From assembly GCF_000308595.1 (NCBI RefSeq), contig NZ_BAGA01000178.1, positions 1-35,365 on the forward strand: a stretch of 35,365 bases of DNA. Direction: 5' to 3'. This document shows positions 7,864 through 15,448 of this stretch, piece after piece; position 1 is the stretch's first letter, and every line of letters starts with the position of its first letter. Below the pieces are notes generated by a model. The model had not been told where the DNA came from. It searched no databases and worked only from the letters and a program-made list of their open reading frames with translations. The DNA is from Nocardia higoensis NBRC 100133 (GTDB lineage Bacteria > Actinomycetota > Actinomycetes > Mycobacteriales > Mycobacteriaceae). A program made the position numbers and the translations under genes.

Positions 7864-9033
7864 TCAGGGTCGGAACACCGCTCGGACGCAGCCCTGGCTC
7901 TTGTTCTTGAACAGGTCGTACCCGTGTACGCCCTGCTCGAGCGGCATGTCGTGGCTGATCAGGTAGGACGGGTCGAGGTCGCCCTGCTGGATGTAGTCGA
8001 ACATGCGCGGCACATAGCGCTGGCCGTGTTGCTGCGCGCTCCTGATGGTGAGGCCCTTGTTGGTGACCACGCCCATCGGGAACTTGTCGGTGAGCCCGTA
8101 GACACCGAGCACCGAGACGACGCCGCCCTTGCGGCAGGCGAGGATGGCCTCGCGCAGCGGGGTGGCGCGGTCGGTCTCCAGGCGCAGTAGCTGTTTGGCG
8201 CGGTCGTAGATCTGCTGCAGGCCGGTGCCGTGACCCTCCATGCCGACCGCGTCGATACAGGCGTCCGGGCCGCGTCCGCCGGTCATCTCCCGCAGCGCCT
8301 CCTGCACGCTGTCGACGGCGGTGTAGTCGATGGTCTCGGCGTCGAAGTGGTTGCGCGCCAGAGCGAGTCGTTCGGGAATGCGGTCGATCACGATGACGCG
8401 CCCCGCACCGAGCAGCCGCGCCGAGTGGCCTGCCATCAGACCGACGCCACCGCTGCCCCACACCGCCACGGTGTCGCCGGGGGCGATGTCGCAGAAGTCG
8501 GCGCCCATCAGGCCGGTCGGGACCGCGTCGGAACAGAACAAGGCCTGTTCGTCGGTGACGCCTTCGGGAATCGGGAAGCAGTTGACATCGCCGAAGGGCA
8601 CCCGGACGTACTGGGCGTGCGAGCCCTGGTAGCCGCCGAAAGGATGGGTGTAGCCGTAGATGCCGCCGGTCGGATAGCCGAACATCGGTTGCTGCAGTTC
8701 GGCATTGGGGTTGGTGGTATCGCACAGCGAGTACATGTCGTTGGTGCAGTAGAAGCAGGTGCCGCAGCCGATGAAGGACGGCACGGTGACCCGCTCCCCG
8801 ACGCTACGCTGCCGGACCTCCGGCCCGGCGTGCACGATCTCCCCCATGAATTCGTGACCGAAGACGTCACCCTCCCGCATACCCGGCAGGTATCCGTCGA
8901 TGAAGTGCAGGTCCGAGCCGCAGGTCGTCGTCAGCTTCACCTGCACGATGACGTCGTGGGGATTGAGCAGTTTGGGGTCGTCGACCGTCTCGACGGCCAG
9001 GTCGTCGACGCCGTTCCAGCACAGTGCGCGCAT
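7864..9033 (-). CDS. Zinc-dependent alcohol dehydrogenase (formaldehyde-dehydrogenase-like branch)
   Basis: Medium-chain NAD(P)-dependent alcohol dehydrogenase of 389 residues. Catalytic zinc ligands are Cys38 (TTCGSDLH) and His60-Glu61 (FGHEF). The structural zinc lobe has Cys90, Cys93, Cys96 and Cys104. The Rossmann glycine motif GSGGVG is at 193-198. The long insert after the zinc lobe and the segment around ACIDAVGMEGHG resemble glutathione-independent formaldehyde dehydrogenase relatives, many of which act on other alcohols, so the substrate is left open. SD AGGAG lies 7 bp before the ATG; the gene starts 14 bp after the SRPBCC stop, so the two are co-transcribed. Confidence 0.9.
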   Translation of the reverse strand: MRALCWNGVDDLAVETVDDPKLLNPHDVIVQVKLTTTCGSDLHFIDGYLPGMREGDVFGHEFMGEIVHAGPEVRQRSVGERVTVPSFIGCGTCFYCTNDMYSLCDTTNPNAELQQPMFGYPTGGIYGYTHPFGGYQGSHAQYVRVPFGDVNCFPIPEGVTDEQALFCSDAVPTGLMGADFCDIAPGDTVAVWGSGGVGLMAGHSARLLGAGRVIVIDRIPERLALARNHFDAETIDYTAVDSVQEALREMTGGRGPDACIDAVGMEGHGTGLQQIYDRAKQLLRLETDRATPLREAILACRKGGVVSVLGVYGLTDKFPMGVVTNKGLTIRSAQQHGQRYVPRMFDYIQQGDLDPSYLISHDMPLEQGVHGYDLFKNKSQGCVRAVFRP

Positions 9034-9047
9034 CGATATGCTCCTGT

Positions 9048-9548
9048 TCAGCGCGCGCCGGGACGCGCGCTCGGGTTGTGCTCGAGAGTGGGCAATTCGC
9101 CGGTCTGCAACAGCGCGCGCATCCGGTAGAGCAGTTTGAACGCCATGGCGCCGGTCATCAACCCCGGCAACGCGGATCGCACCCGCACGGTCACCTCGGT
9201 GCCGAGATCTTTCGGCGCCTGCGTGAATTCGACGCGCAGCTCGGCGTCGGAGCCTGCCAGGTCACCGGAGTAGCGCAGGCCGTCCGGTTCGGTGGTGCGG
9301 GTCGTCCGCCAGGTCGTCTGCGCGTCGTCGTGACCGAATGTCCAGTCGACGCGGTCGGCGTTCGACCGGACCTCGCCGGTATCGCCGAGCAGGCGCGAGA
9401 GCCGCACCGGATCGCGCCAGCACTCCTCCACCTGCTCACGCGGGGCCGCGATCGTCACCGACTGGACACTGGTCCGCTCGCCACCGGCGCCGACGACCTT
9501 GCCGACCAGATCGTTCACCTGATGCTTGACCTCGTCGATGGTGTGCAC
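9048..9548 (-). CDS. SRPBCC (polyketide cyclase/dehydrase-like) protein
   Basis: A 166-residue protein with the START/Bet v1-like pattern: TSVQSVTIAAPREQVEECWRD at the start, a central beta region (VDWTFGHDDAQTTWRTTRT) and a later sheet-plus-helix stretch (GTEVTVRVRSALPGLM, then AFKLLYRMRALLQTGELPT). Such proteins bind lipids or hydrophobic ligands, and some are enzymes. No catalytic residue can be assigned. It starts at GTG 9548, with GAGGAG 7 bp upstream. It is the first gene of the leftward run ending in the nitroreductase. The N-terminal 20 residues (DEVKHQVNDLVGKVVGAGGE) look like an added helix. Confidence 0.78.
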   Translation of the reverse strand: MHTIDEVKHQVNDLVGKVVGAGGERTSVQSVTIAAPREQVEECWRDPVRLSRLLGDTGEVRSNADRVDWTFGHDDAQTTWRTTRTTEPDGLRYSGDLAGSDAELRVEFTQAPKDLGTEVTVRVRSALPGLMTGAMAFKLLYRMRALLQTGELPTLEHNPSARPGAR

Positions 9549-9797
9549 ACCACACTCCTCTGTTCAGCTGCCGACCGTGCTGCTGTGGACTCCGCTGAGG
9601 TCGGCGCACAGGGTGCCCCGGCACCCCCGGTCCTGGAGGCGGCCGGAACACATCGCCTGCCTACCCGGCGACATCCCTGCCAAACGCCGCCGCCCTGGAT
9701 CGGCCACCCCTCCCCGATGCCGTAGGCCACGTTTCGACGCATGTCGCCGCCGACACCCAGACCGCGCCGGCATCGGTCAGCGCGGAAGTCGACCGTC

Positions 9798-10826
9798 TCA
9801 GAGTGGTGGCGCGACGGGCCTGTCCGATCTCGTGTGCCGCAGCTCTCGACGCAACGCCAACGGCGCCCGACCGAACCAGCGGCGGCAGCTGCGCGTAAGG
9901 GTGCTCTGCTCCGAATAGCCGAGCTGCCGGGCGATATCCGACATGGACAGGTTCGATGTGGCCAGCAGTTCGGTCGCCAGCGTGCGCCGATGGTCGTCGA
10001 GCAGTTCCTCGAACGTCGTGCCCTGCTCGGCCAGCCGCCGTTGCAGCACCCGGGGATGGATCGTCAGCGCCGCCGCGACGCTGTCGAGATCGGCGTGCCC
10101 CAGTGGTATGAGCTTGCCCAGCAATTCGTGCACGTGTTCGTCCACACCCAGGTGACGATGCTGGCCGCCCAGGTATCGGGTGGCCAGCGCGTAGGCCATA
10201 TCGTCGCCTCCGCCGACGCGCCGGTTCAGCAGGACGGTCGGGAAGACCAGCGAGTTGACCGGAGCGCCGAAATGGACGGCACAGCGGAAGTAGTCGACAT
10301 AGACATCCTCCGCAGAGATCCTCGGATGCCGGAAGGTGATGCGGTGGGGGTGGAAATCGTGGCCTACCAGCAGCTGGAACATGCCCAGGATGACGCCGAG
10401 CGCCAGTTCCACCATCTGCTCGCGATACGGGAGCCGGCGCAGCGTGTGGGCGAAGGTAAACGACGATTCCCGCCCGTGTGTGTGCAGTTCGGCGGCTATG
10501 GCCGGACTGTAGGTGTGCAGGAACTTGGTCACGCCGAGCAGAGCCGATTCGACTGTCTCGGAGTTGCGGACCAGCACGGCTATGGGACCGAGCATCTCCA
10601 GATCCTGCAGTCGCGACAGTCGTAACCCGAAGTCGGACACAGCAAGCGTTTCGCTCGCCCGGCCGACGACCGCGGTCAGGGCCGTGTAGCTGATGAACCG
10701 GTTGTAGTCGCCCACCACCTGCGGCTCGATCCCCGCTTCGGCGAGCACGCGTGCGGGATCGCCGCCGTGAGCCGAGATCAGCTCCGGCACGTGAATCAGG
10801 GACGAGGCCCGGACAAGGTCGACCAT
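9798..10826 (-). CDS. AraC-family regulator with arabinose-binding-like N-domain (VirS/OruR type)
   Basis: Regulator of 342 residues. The N-terminal effector-binding region (about 1-220) contains LISAHGGDPARVLAEAGIEP and FISYTALTAVVGRASE, the pattern shared with OruR and mycobacterial VirS. Two helix-turn-helices lie in the last 100 residues (DSVAAALTIHPRVLQRRLAE; LSMSDIARQLGYSEQSTLTR; CRRWFGRAPLALR). It is divergent from an acyl-CoA synthetase gene, with two phased direct repeats in the 129-bp gap. In M. tuberculosis, VirS is likewise divergent from the mymA operon, which includes fadD13. The ligand is unknown; it probably activates the synthetase gene. Confidence 0.88.
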   Translation of the reverse strand: MVDLVRASSLIHVPELISAHGGDPARVLAEAGIEPQVVGDYNRFISYTALTAVVGRASETLAVSDFGLRLSRLQDLEMLGPIAVLVRNSETVESALLGVTKFLHTYSPAIAAELHTHGRESSFTFAHTLRRLPYREQMVELALGVILGMFQLLVGHDFHPHRITFRHPRISAEDVYVDYFRCAVHFGAPVNSLVFPTVLLNRRVGGGDDMAYALATRYLGGQHRHLGVDEHVHELLGKLIPLGHADLDSVAAALTIHPRVLQRRLAEQGTTFEELLDDHRRTLATELLATSNLSMSDIARQLGYSEQSTLTRSCRRWFGRAPLALRRELRHTRSDRPVAPPL

Positions 10827-10836
10827 AGTCGTGAAG

Positions 10837-10870
10837 TGTCAAAAAAACGTCGCGGAATGTCAAGAAACGG
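10837..10870. promoter_or_regulatory. Probable AraC-family operator (21-bp phased direct repeats)
   Basis: TGTCAAAAAAACG (10837-10849) and TGTCAAGAAACGG (10858-10870) are direct repeats offset by exactly 21 bp, two helical turns, matching 10 of 13 positions. That spacing is the classic arrangement for an AraC-family dimer. The site lies between the regulator start (10826) and the acyl-CoA synthetase start (10956). Binding is inferred from position and spacing. Confidence 0.55.
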
Positions 10871-10955
10871 CGAAGCGGATGTGTGAAATTGGTCGTGCAG
10901 CCGACCGGCCGCGCGCTGCCCAGGACAAAGCCACCCCGCCAGACAGGACCGAGAT

Positions 10956-12521
10956 ATGAACGAAAACATTTCCGCCGCGTTGAATCGGGCGGTGGCGCTG
11001 TTCGGCGACCGGGACGCGATGGTCGATGGAGACATCCGCTGGACCTACCGCGATCTCGATCGCTATGTGGGAGCCTTCGACGCGGCACTCGACGACTTCG
11101 GCCTCGACCAGGGTGACGTCGTCGGCGTGCTCGCCAAGAACAGCCGGGCGCACCTGGTCGCCTGGCTGGGCGTCCCGCGCAGCGGCCGCGTGCTCAACGA
11201 AATCAACACCCGGCTCTCGCCGGCCGAAGTCGAATTCATCCTCGACGACTCCGCCGCCCGCGTCCTGATCATCGACGAAGACTTCCTCGACATGGGTCGT
11301 TCACTGCGCGACACCGTTCCCACGCTCGGCACACTCGTCTACGCTGGAACCGGCGAATGCCCGGCGGACTGCACCTCTTTCGAGGAGATCGTCTCCTCGG
11401 GTCGCGCGGCGCCGCAGGCGCGGGTCGCGGGCGAGGCGGTGGCCGGGATCTTCTACACGGGCGGAACCACCGGTCGGGCCAAGGGCGTGTTGCTCACCCA
11501 CGACAACCTGGTCGCCAACGCCAAACATGCGCTGCTGTGCCTCGGCTATACCGAGCACGACTCCTACCTGCACTCCGGGCCGATGTTCCACCTCGCCGAC
11601 GGCGCCTCGACCATCGCGTTGACCTGGGTCGGCGGCAAGCACGTCATCCTGCCGGGGTTCGAGCGCCGCAGCTGGCTCGAGGCCGTGGCGAAGGAACGGA
11701 TCACCCGGGCGATGCTCGTGCCCACCATGATCACCATGCTGCTGGCCGAGCCCATCCCGGCCGACCTGGACATCTCCTCGCTGCGATCGGTGCTCTACGG
11801 AGCCTCGCCCACGCCGCAGGCGGTCCTGCGGGATGCCATGGAAGCACTCGGCTGCGACTGGTGCCAGGTGTACGGGATGACCGAGGCAGCGCCGATCGTC
11901 ACGTTCCTGAGCCACGAGGATCACCGCCTCGGCGTGTCCGGCGACGATCCGGAAGCATCGGCACGGCTACGATCGGCCGGTCGGCCGGTCGTCGGCGTCG
12001 AGGTCGAGATCCGTTCGGAGACAGGTGAACTCGTCGACACCGGCATGGTCGGTGAGATCGTCGTGCGCGGCTCCAACATCATGAAGGGTTATCTCAATCG
12101 TCCTGAGGAAACCGAACAGGTGCTCATCGACGGCTGGTACCGCACCGGCGACATGGGCTACCTGGATCAGGGTGGCTACCTCTACGTGGTCGACCGCCTC
12201 AAGGACATGATCATCTCCGGCGGCGAGAACGTGTACAGCACCGAAGTCGAGAACGCCCTGTACCGGCATCCGGACGTGCTCGAGGTGGCGGTCTTCGGCG
12301 CGCCGGACTCACAGTGGGGCGAAGCGGTTCATGCCGCGGTCGTCCTGCGCGGCTCCTCGACCACCACGGCGGAGGCGCTGCGCACCCACACCCGAGAGCT
12401 GATCGCCGGGTTCAAGGTGCCGCGGGTGGTGCACCTGCTCGACGGGGCACTGCCCAAGTCGGGTGCGGGCAAGATCCTCAAGCGAAACCTGCGCGAGCAG
12501 TTCGCACCCGTGGACCTGTAG
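10956..12521 (+). CDS. Acyl-CoA synthetase (AMP-forming), FadD13-like
   Basis: Adenylate-forming acyl-CoA ligase of 521 residues. The phosphate-binding loop YTGGTTGRAKGV is at 167-178. Further motifs are the adenine-pocket YGMTEA, the hinge signature WYRTGDMGYLDQGGYLYVVDR with DRLKDMIISGGENVYSTEVE, and the C-terminal catalytic Lys in PKSGAGKILKR. Order and length match fatty-acid or aryl-acid CoA ligases; the acid is not determined. The second residue block (KNSRAHLVAWLGVPRSGRVL) keeps the usual substrate-tunnel layout. It is transcribed divergently from the AraC regulator, probably as a single gene ending at the hairpin at 12551-12583. Confidence 0.92.
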   Translation: MNENISAALNRAVALFGDRDAMVDGDIRWTYRDLDRYVGAFDAALDDFGLDQGDVVGVLAKNSRAHLVAWLGVPRSGRVLNEINTRLSPAEVEFILDDSAARVLIIDEDFLDMGRSLRDTVPTLGTLVYAGTGECPADCTSFEEIVSSGRAAPQARVAGEAVAGIFYTGGTTGRAKGVLLTHDNLVANAKHALLCLGYTEHDSYLHSGPMFHLADGASTIALTWVGGKHVILPGFERRSWLEAVAKERITRAMLVPTMITMLLAEPIPADLDISSLRSVLYGASPTPQAVLRDAMEALGCDWCQVYGMTEAAPIVTFLSHEDHRLGVSGDDPEASARLRSAGRPVVGVEVEIRSETGELVDTGMVGEIVVRGSNIMKGYLNRPEETEQVLIDGWYRTGDMGYLDQGGYLYVVDRLKDMIISGGENVYSTEVENALYRHPDVLEVAVFGAPDSQWGEAVHAAVVLRGSSTTTAEALRTHTRELIAGFKVPRVVHLLDGALPKSGAGKILKRNLREQFAPVDL

Positions 12522-12550
12522 GCGGGCACCGGCCGAGGGCAAGCGAACGG

Positions 12551-12583
12551 CAGTCGCGGGGCGGATGAGCGGCCCCGCGACTG
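12551..12583. terminator. Hairpin terminator between convergent genes
   Basis: A perfect 12-bp stem (CAGTCGCGGGGC at 12551-12562 with its complement at 12572-12583) and a 9-base loop lies between the acyl-CoA synthetase stop (12521) and the convergent aldo/keto reductase stop (12588). No T-tract is present. It can serve both genes. Confidence 0.8.
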
Positions 12584-12587
12584 ATCG

Positions 12588-13541
12588 TCACAACCAGGGC
12601 GACGGCGTGCCCCGGCTGCCCTGCCCGCCGGTGGGAGCGATCTCGGCGATCCGCACCAGGTCGTCGTGGGTGAGCGCGAGTTCGGCGGCGGCGATGTTCT
12701 GGGCGACGCGATCGGGATTGCGCGAGCCGGGAATGGGCACGATGTAATTCTTCTGCGCCAGCACCCAGGCCAGCGCGAGCTGCGACACCGTGGCGCCCTT
12801 GGATTCGGCGAATTCGGTGAGCTGCTCGACGATCCTGTGGTTGACCTCGTAGTTGCCCGGCTTCCACCAGGGCAGCTGCTTGCGGAAGTCGTTCTCCTCG
12901 TAGGCGTCGGCAGGCTGCACGGCGCCGGTGAGGAAGCCGCGCGCCAGCGGCGAGTAGGCGACGAATCCGATGCCGAGCTCCTCGAGCAGCGGGAACAGCG
13001 GCTCGACGTCGAGTGCGAAGATCGAGTACTCGGTCTGCAGCACCGAAATCGGATGTGTCTCATGGGCTCTGCGAATATCTTGCGGCCCCGCCTCGGACAG
13101 CCCGAGATACTTCACCTTGCCCGCCGCGACGAATTCGGCCATGGTGCCCACGACGTCTTCGATCGGGACCTTCGGGTCGACGCGATGCTGATACAGCAGG
13201 TCGATCGAGTCGACGCCGAGATTGCGCAGGCTGTTCTCGACCACCTCACGGATGTGTTCCGGGCGGGAATCGGTGCCGAAGTCACGGGTGAAGCCGAACT
13301 TGGTCGCGATCACCACCTCGTCGCGCACCGGCGCCAGCGCCCGGCCGAGCAGCCGCTCGCCCTCGCCCCATCCGTACAGCTCGGCGGTGTCGAAGAAATT
13401 CACGCCGAGTTCGTGGGCGCGGCGGATCGCGGTCACCGACTGCTCGTCGTCACCGGCCCCGTAGGCCATGACGGTGCCCATCGACCCGTAGCCCATCGCC
13501 GAAACCGCCAGCCCCTGCGTGCCGAGCGTCCTGACCTGCAC
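12588..13541 (-). CDS. Aldo/keto reductase
   Basis: NADPH-dependent TIM-barrel oxidoreductase of 317 residues reducing aldehydes or ketones. The catalytic tetrad is visible: Asp51 and Tyr56 in FFDTAELYGWGEGE, Lys81 in IATKFGF and His119 in DLLYQHRVD. The C-terminal cofactor segment IVPIPGSRNPDRVAQN is typical of the general-stress/YghZ-like branch. The start is the GTG at 13541, with GAGGAGG about 8 bp upstream; a longer open frame to 13622 lacks a ribosome site. It appears monocistronic, and its substrate is unknown. Confidence 0.92.
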   Translation of the reverse strand: MQVRTLGTQGLAVSAMGYGSMGTVMAYGAGDDEQSVTAIRRAHELGVNFFDTAELYGWGEGERLLGRALAPVRDEVVIATKFGFTRDFGTDSRPEHIREVVENSLRNLGVDSIDLLYQHRVDPKVPIEDVVGTMAEFVAAGKVKYLGLSEAGPQDIRRAHETHPISVLQTEYSIFALDVEPLFPLLEELGIGFVAYSPLARGFLTGAVQPADAYEENDFRKQLPWWKPGNYEVNHRIVEQLTEFAESKGATVSQLALAWVLAQKNYIVPIPGSRNPDRVAQNIAAAELALTHDDLVRIAEIAPTGGQGSRGTPSPWL

Positions 13542-13708
13542 GATCGTTGCCTCCTCGCGTCGAATCGAACTGTCGGTCCGACGATACGCGGCGTGCCGCC
13601 GAACCGGTCGGACCGAGGACACGTCGTGGCGCTCATTACTTCTGGGCCACGCGGGGATTCGGGCGGCCCGAATCGGTTACCCTGTGGACAGATTCAGGGA
13701 GGCCGCAC

Positions 13709-13876
13709 ATGCCCATCAGATTCCGTCAGCGCAAGTCCTTCGGGCCGCTGAAATTGAATTTCACCCAGCAGGGTCTGTCCTCGTGGAGTATCAAGATCGG
13801 CCCGTGGTCGTGGAACTCCCGCAGCAAGAAGAACAGCGTCGACCTGCCGGGGCCGCTGAGTTGGCGCCAGCGCTGA
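13709..13876 (+). CDS. Small DUF4236-family protein
   Basis: A 55-residue basic protein, MPIRFRQRKSFGPLKLNFTQ at its start, then QGLSSWSIKIGPWSWNSRSK and a closing LPGPLSWRQR. The pattern of F/R-rich start, GPLKLN, G-S and a final LPG-sW matches the short DUF4236 domain, whose function is not established. SD AGGGAGG lies 6 bp before the ATG. It is divergent from the aldo/keto reductase and convergent with the GlxA-type regulator (12-bp gap). It has no signal peptide or membrane segment. It is readable as a real gene because of the strong ribosome site and family resemblance. Confidence 0.78.
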   Translation: MPIRFRQRKSFGPLKLNFTQQGLSSWSIKIGPWSWNSRSKKNSVDLPGPLSWRQR

Positions 13877-13888
13877 GCGTCACCTCTG

Positions 13889-14860
13889 TCACCTCTCGGC
13901 GGCAGCACGGAACCGCCCCGGCGGTTGACCGGTGGTCCGCCGCAGCAGCCGATTCAGTGTGGAGGCGTCGGCCAGGCCGATCGCGTGCGCGACCTCGGTG
14001 ACACTGCGGTGCGGATCGCGGAGCAGATCCAGGGCACTCTCCACTTTGACGCGCTGGACGAACCGGATCGGCGACAGACCCGTGGCGGCGTGGACTCGCC
14101 GCGTCAACGTACGCGGCGACATGCGCGCGGCCGCGGCGAGGTCGTCCAGACGGATCGGCTTGTCGAGATGGTCGAGCACGTAGCGCTCGACGGCGACCAG
14201 GTCCGGGTCCAGATCCCGACAGACCGTGCTGCGCCGGAAAGGTGTCTGCGAAATACGCGGCGCCACAGCGATTCTGGACGACACCGCGTGCGCGGTCGCC
14301 GCACCGAACTCGTCCTCGACGATCGCCAGCAGCAGGTCGACATGACCCAGCGCCGCGCCCGCGGTGCGCAGCGGGCCGTCACGGACGACCATGCGATCGG
14401 CGTCGACGCGGCAACGCGGATAGCGGGCCGCGAACAGCCCCGCGAGCCACCAGGTCGTGGTCACGGTCCGGTCGTCCACTACGCCTGCCTCCGCCGCCAG
14501 GAAGGTGCCGGTGCAGGAAGCGGCCACGTTGACCCCCTCGCCCGCCCGCAGACCGACCCATTCGGCCGCCCGGACGAGTTCGCGCTCGTTCAGCCTGCGC
14601 TCGATCTCTGTCGCACCCGACTCACCGATTCCCGGGATCACCACCCAGGGCCGTGCGGGTCCGGTGTCGGACAGTGGCACCGCGGGAATCGACATCCCAC
14701 CACGCAGGGCTACCGTGCCGGCCTCTCCGCCGACGACGCGGACATCGACGGATGCGCCGCCGCCCGTGTGGCTGCGGACGATCGCCTCGGCCAGGTCGAC
14801 GGTGGCTGCCACGCCCACCGGCCCCGAGCCCGGCACCACCAGCAGGTCGATCGCGAGCAT
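13889..14860 (-). CDS. GlxA-type regulator (DJ-1/PfpI domain plus AraC HTH)
   Basis: Regulator of 323 residues. An N-terminal DJ-1/PfpI-like domain (about 1-185) has the nucleophile-elbow Cys116 in NVAASCTGTFLAAEAG. A C-terminal AraC helix-turn-helix pair follows (IRLDDLAAAARMSPRTLTRR; VTEVAHAIGLADASTLNRLL). Such proteins are usually sensors rather than amidases. The ATG at 14860 directly abuts an inverted repeat and has no Shine-Dalgarno, so a leaderless message or a slightly later start is possible. It is divergent from the tautomerase-like gene, which it probably controls. Confidence 0.9.
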   Translation of the reverse strand: MLAIDLLVVPGSGPVGVAATVDLAEAIVRSHTGGGASVDVRVVGGEAGTVALRGGMSIPAVPLSDTGPARPWVVIPGIGESGATEIERRLNERELVRAAEWVGLRAGEGVNVAASCTGTFLAAEAGVVDDRTVTTTWWLAGLFAARYPRCRVDADRMVVRDGPLRTAGAALGHVDLLLAIVEDEFGAATAHAVSSRIAVAPRISQTPFRRSTVCRDLDPDLVAVERYVLDHLDKPIRLDDLAAAARMSPRTLTRRVHAATGLSPIRFVQRVKVESALDLLRDPHRSVTEVAHAIGLADASTLNRLLRRTTGQPPGRFRAAAER

Positions 14861-14897
14861 GTGGCGAGACTAGACAATTCTTTGTCCATCTCGCCAC
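14861..14897. promoter_or_regulatory. Nested dyad in GlxA-regulator/tautomerase divergent promoter
   Basis: GTGGCGAGA at 14861-14869 pairs perfectly with TCTCGCCAC at 14889-14897. Inside it, GACAA (14873-14877) pairs with TTGTC (14882-14886). The two dyads have almost the same centre (about 14879). The element fills half of the 73-bp gap between the divergent starts and touches the regulator's start codon. It is the best candidate for an operator, probably for the neighbouring regulator. Confidence 0.6.
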
Positions 14898-14933
14898 TTC
14901 TTCCGTCACTGCGGCCTTCCTAGCGTGATGGGC

Positions 14934-15389
14934 ATGCCATTTCTGCACATCCGCACCTCCGCGGGAGCGTTCTCCGGTGCCGCCATCGATACCCTCGTCG
15001 CCCGGCTCACCGAGGCGAGCTGGCGCGCGGAATCCATACCGGACGATCCGCGGGCCCGCCTGTACGCCGTGGCCTTCCACGACGAGATCCCGGCCGGCCG
15101 CACCTACTGCGGCGGTTTCGAAGCCGACGGGCTGGTCGCGCTGGTGCTCGTCGACTTCACCGTCGGCGAGGGCGTCCTCGACCCGGTCCGCCGCGCCCGC
15201 TTCGCCGACGACCTCGAACGCGCCGCCCGCGACACGGCGACCGATCTGAACGGCAGACGCCTGGTCACCTCGGTCACCTTCGACGAAGTGCCCGACGGGC
15301 GCTGGGGTCGCGGCGGCCGGATCATCCGGCTACCGGAGATGGCGGCCGGCGCCGGATTCGAGCACCTGCGGGAGATAGCCGAGCACTGA
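14934..15389 (+). CDS. Tautomerase-superfamily-like protein
   Basis: A 151-residue protein beginning MPFLHIRTSAGAFSG. Met-Pro followed by an alternating beta strand is the hallmark of the 4-oxalocrotonate tautomerase/MIF superfamily, where Pro1 is the catalytic base after Met removal. A helix (AAIDTLVARLTEASWRAESI) follows. The region RRARFADDLERAARDTATDL and the final VTFDEVPDGRWGRGGR look like a second beta-alpha-beta half, so the protein may contain both units. The ATG at 14934 is chosen to expose Pro1; GTG 14925 or ATG 14928 would add three or two residues and hide it. The substrate is unknown. Control by the divergent GlxA-type regulator is likely. Confidence 0.6.
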   Translation: MPFLHIRTSAGAFSGAAIDTLVARLTEASWRAESIPDDPRARLYAVAFHDEIPAGRTYCGGFEADGLVALVLVDFTVGEGVLDPVRRARFADDLERAARDTATDLNGRRLVTSVTFDEVPDGRWGRGGRIIRLPEMAAGAGFEHLREIAEH

Positions 15390-15406
15390 AATGCGCCGGA
15401 CGCGCA

Positions 15407-15436
15407 CCGCCACAGGGACCGACGCCACTGTGGCGG
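15407..15436. terminator. Hairpin terminator between convergent genes
   Basis: CCGCCACAG (15407-15415) pairs perfectly with CTGTGGCGG (15428-15436) across a 12-base loop, between the tautomerase-like stop (15389) and the convergent monooxygenase stop (15449). A weaker outer pairing (GCGCA with TGCGC) flanks it. Confidence 0.7.
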
Positions 15437-15448
15437 GCTCGCCGTGCG

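Noticed and set aside
6277..8190. A 637-codon plus-strand frame
   Set aside because: It starts inside the hydroxylase gene, crosses the terminator hairpin and lies opposite the nitroreductase and thioesterase, which have clear motifs.
9661..11088. A 475-codon minus-strand frame overlapping the AraC regulator
   Set aside because: Arginine/proline-rich shadow; the AraC gene in the other frame has full domain structure.
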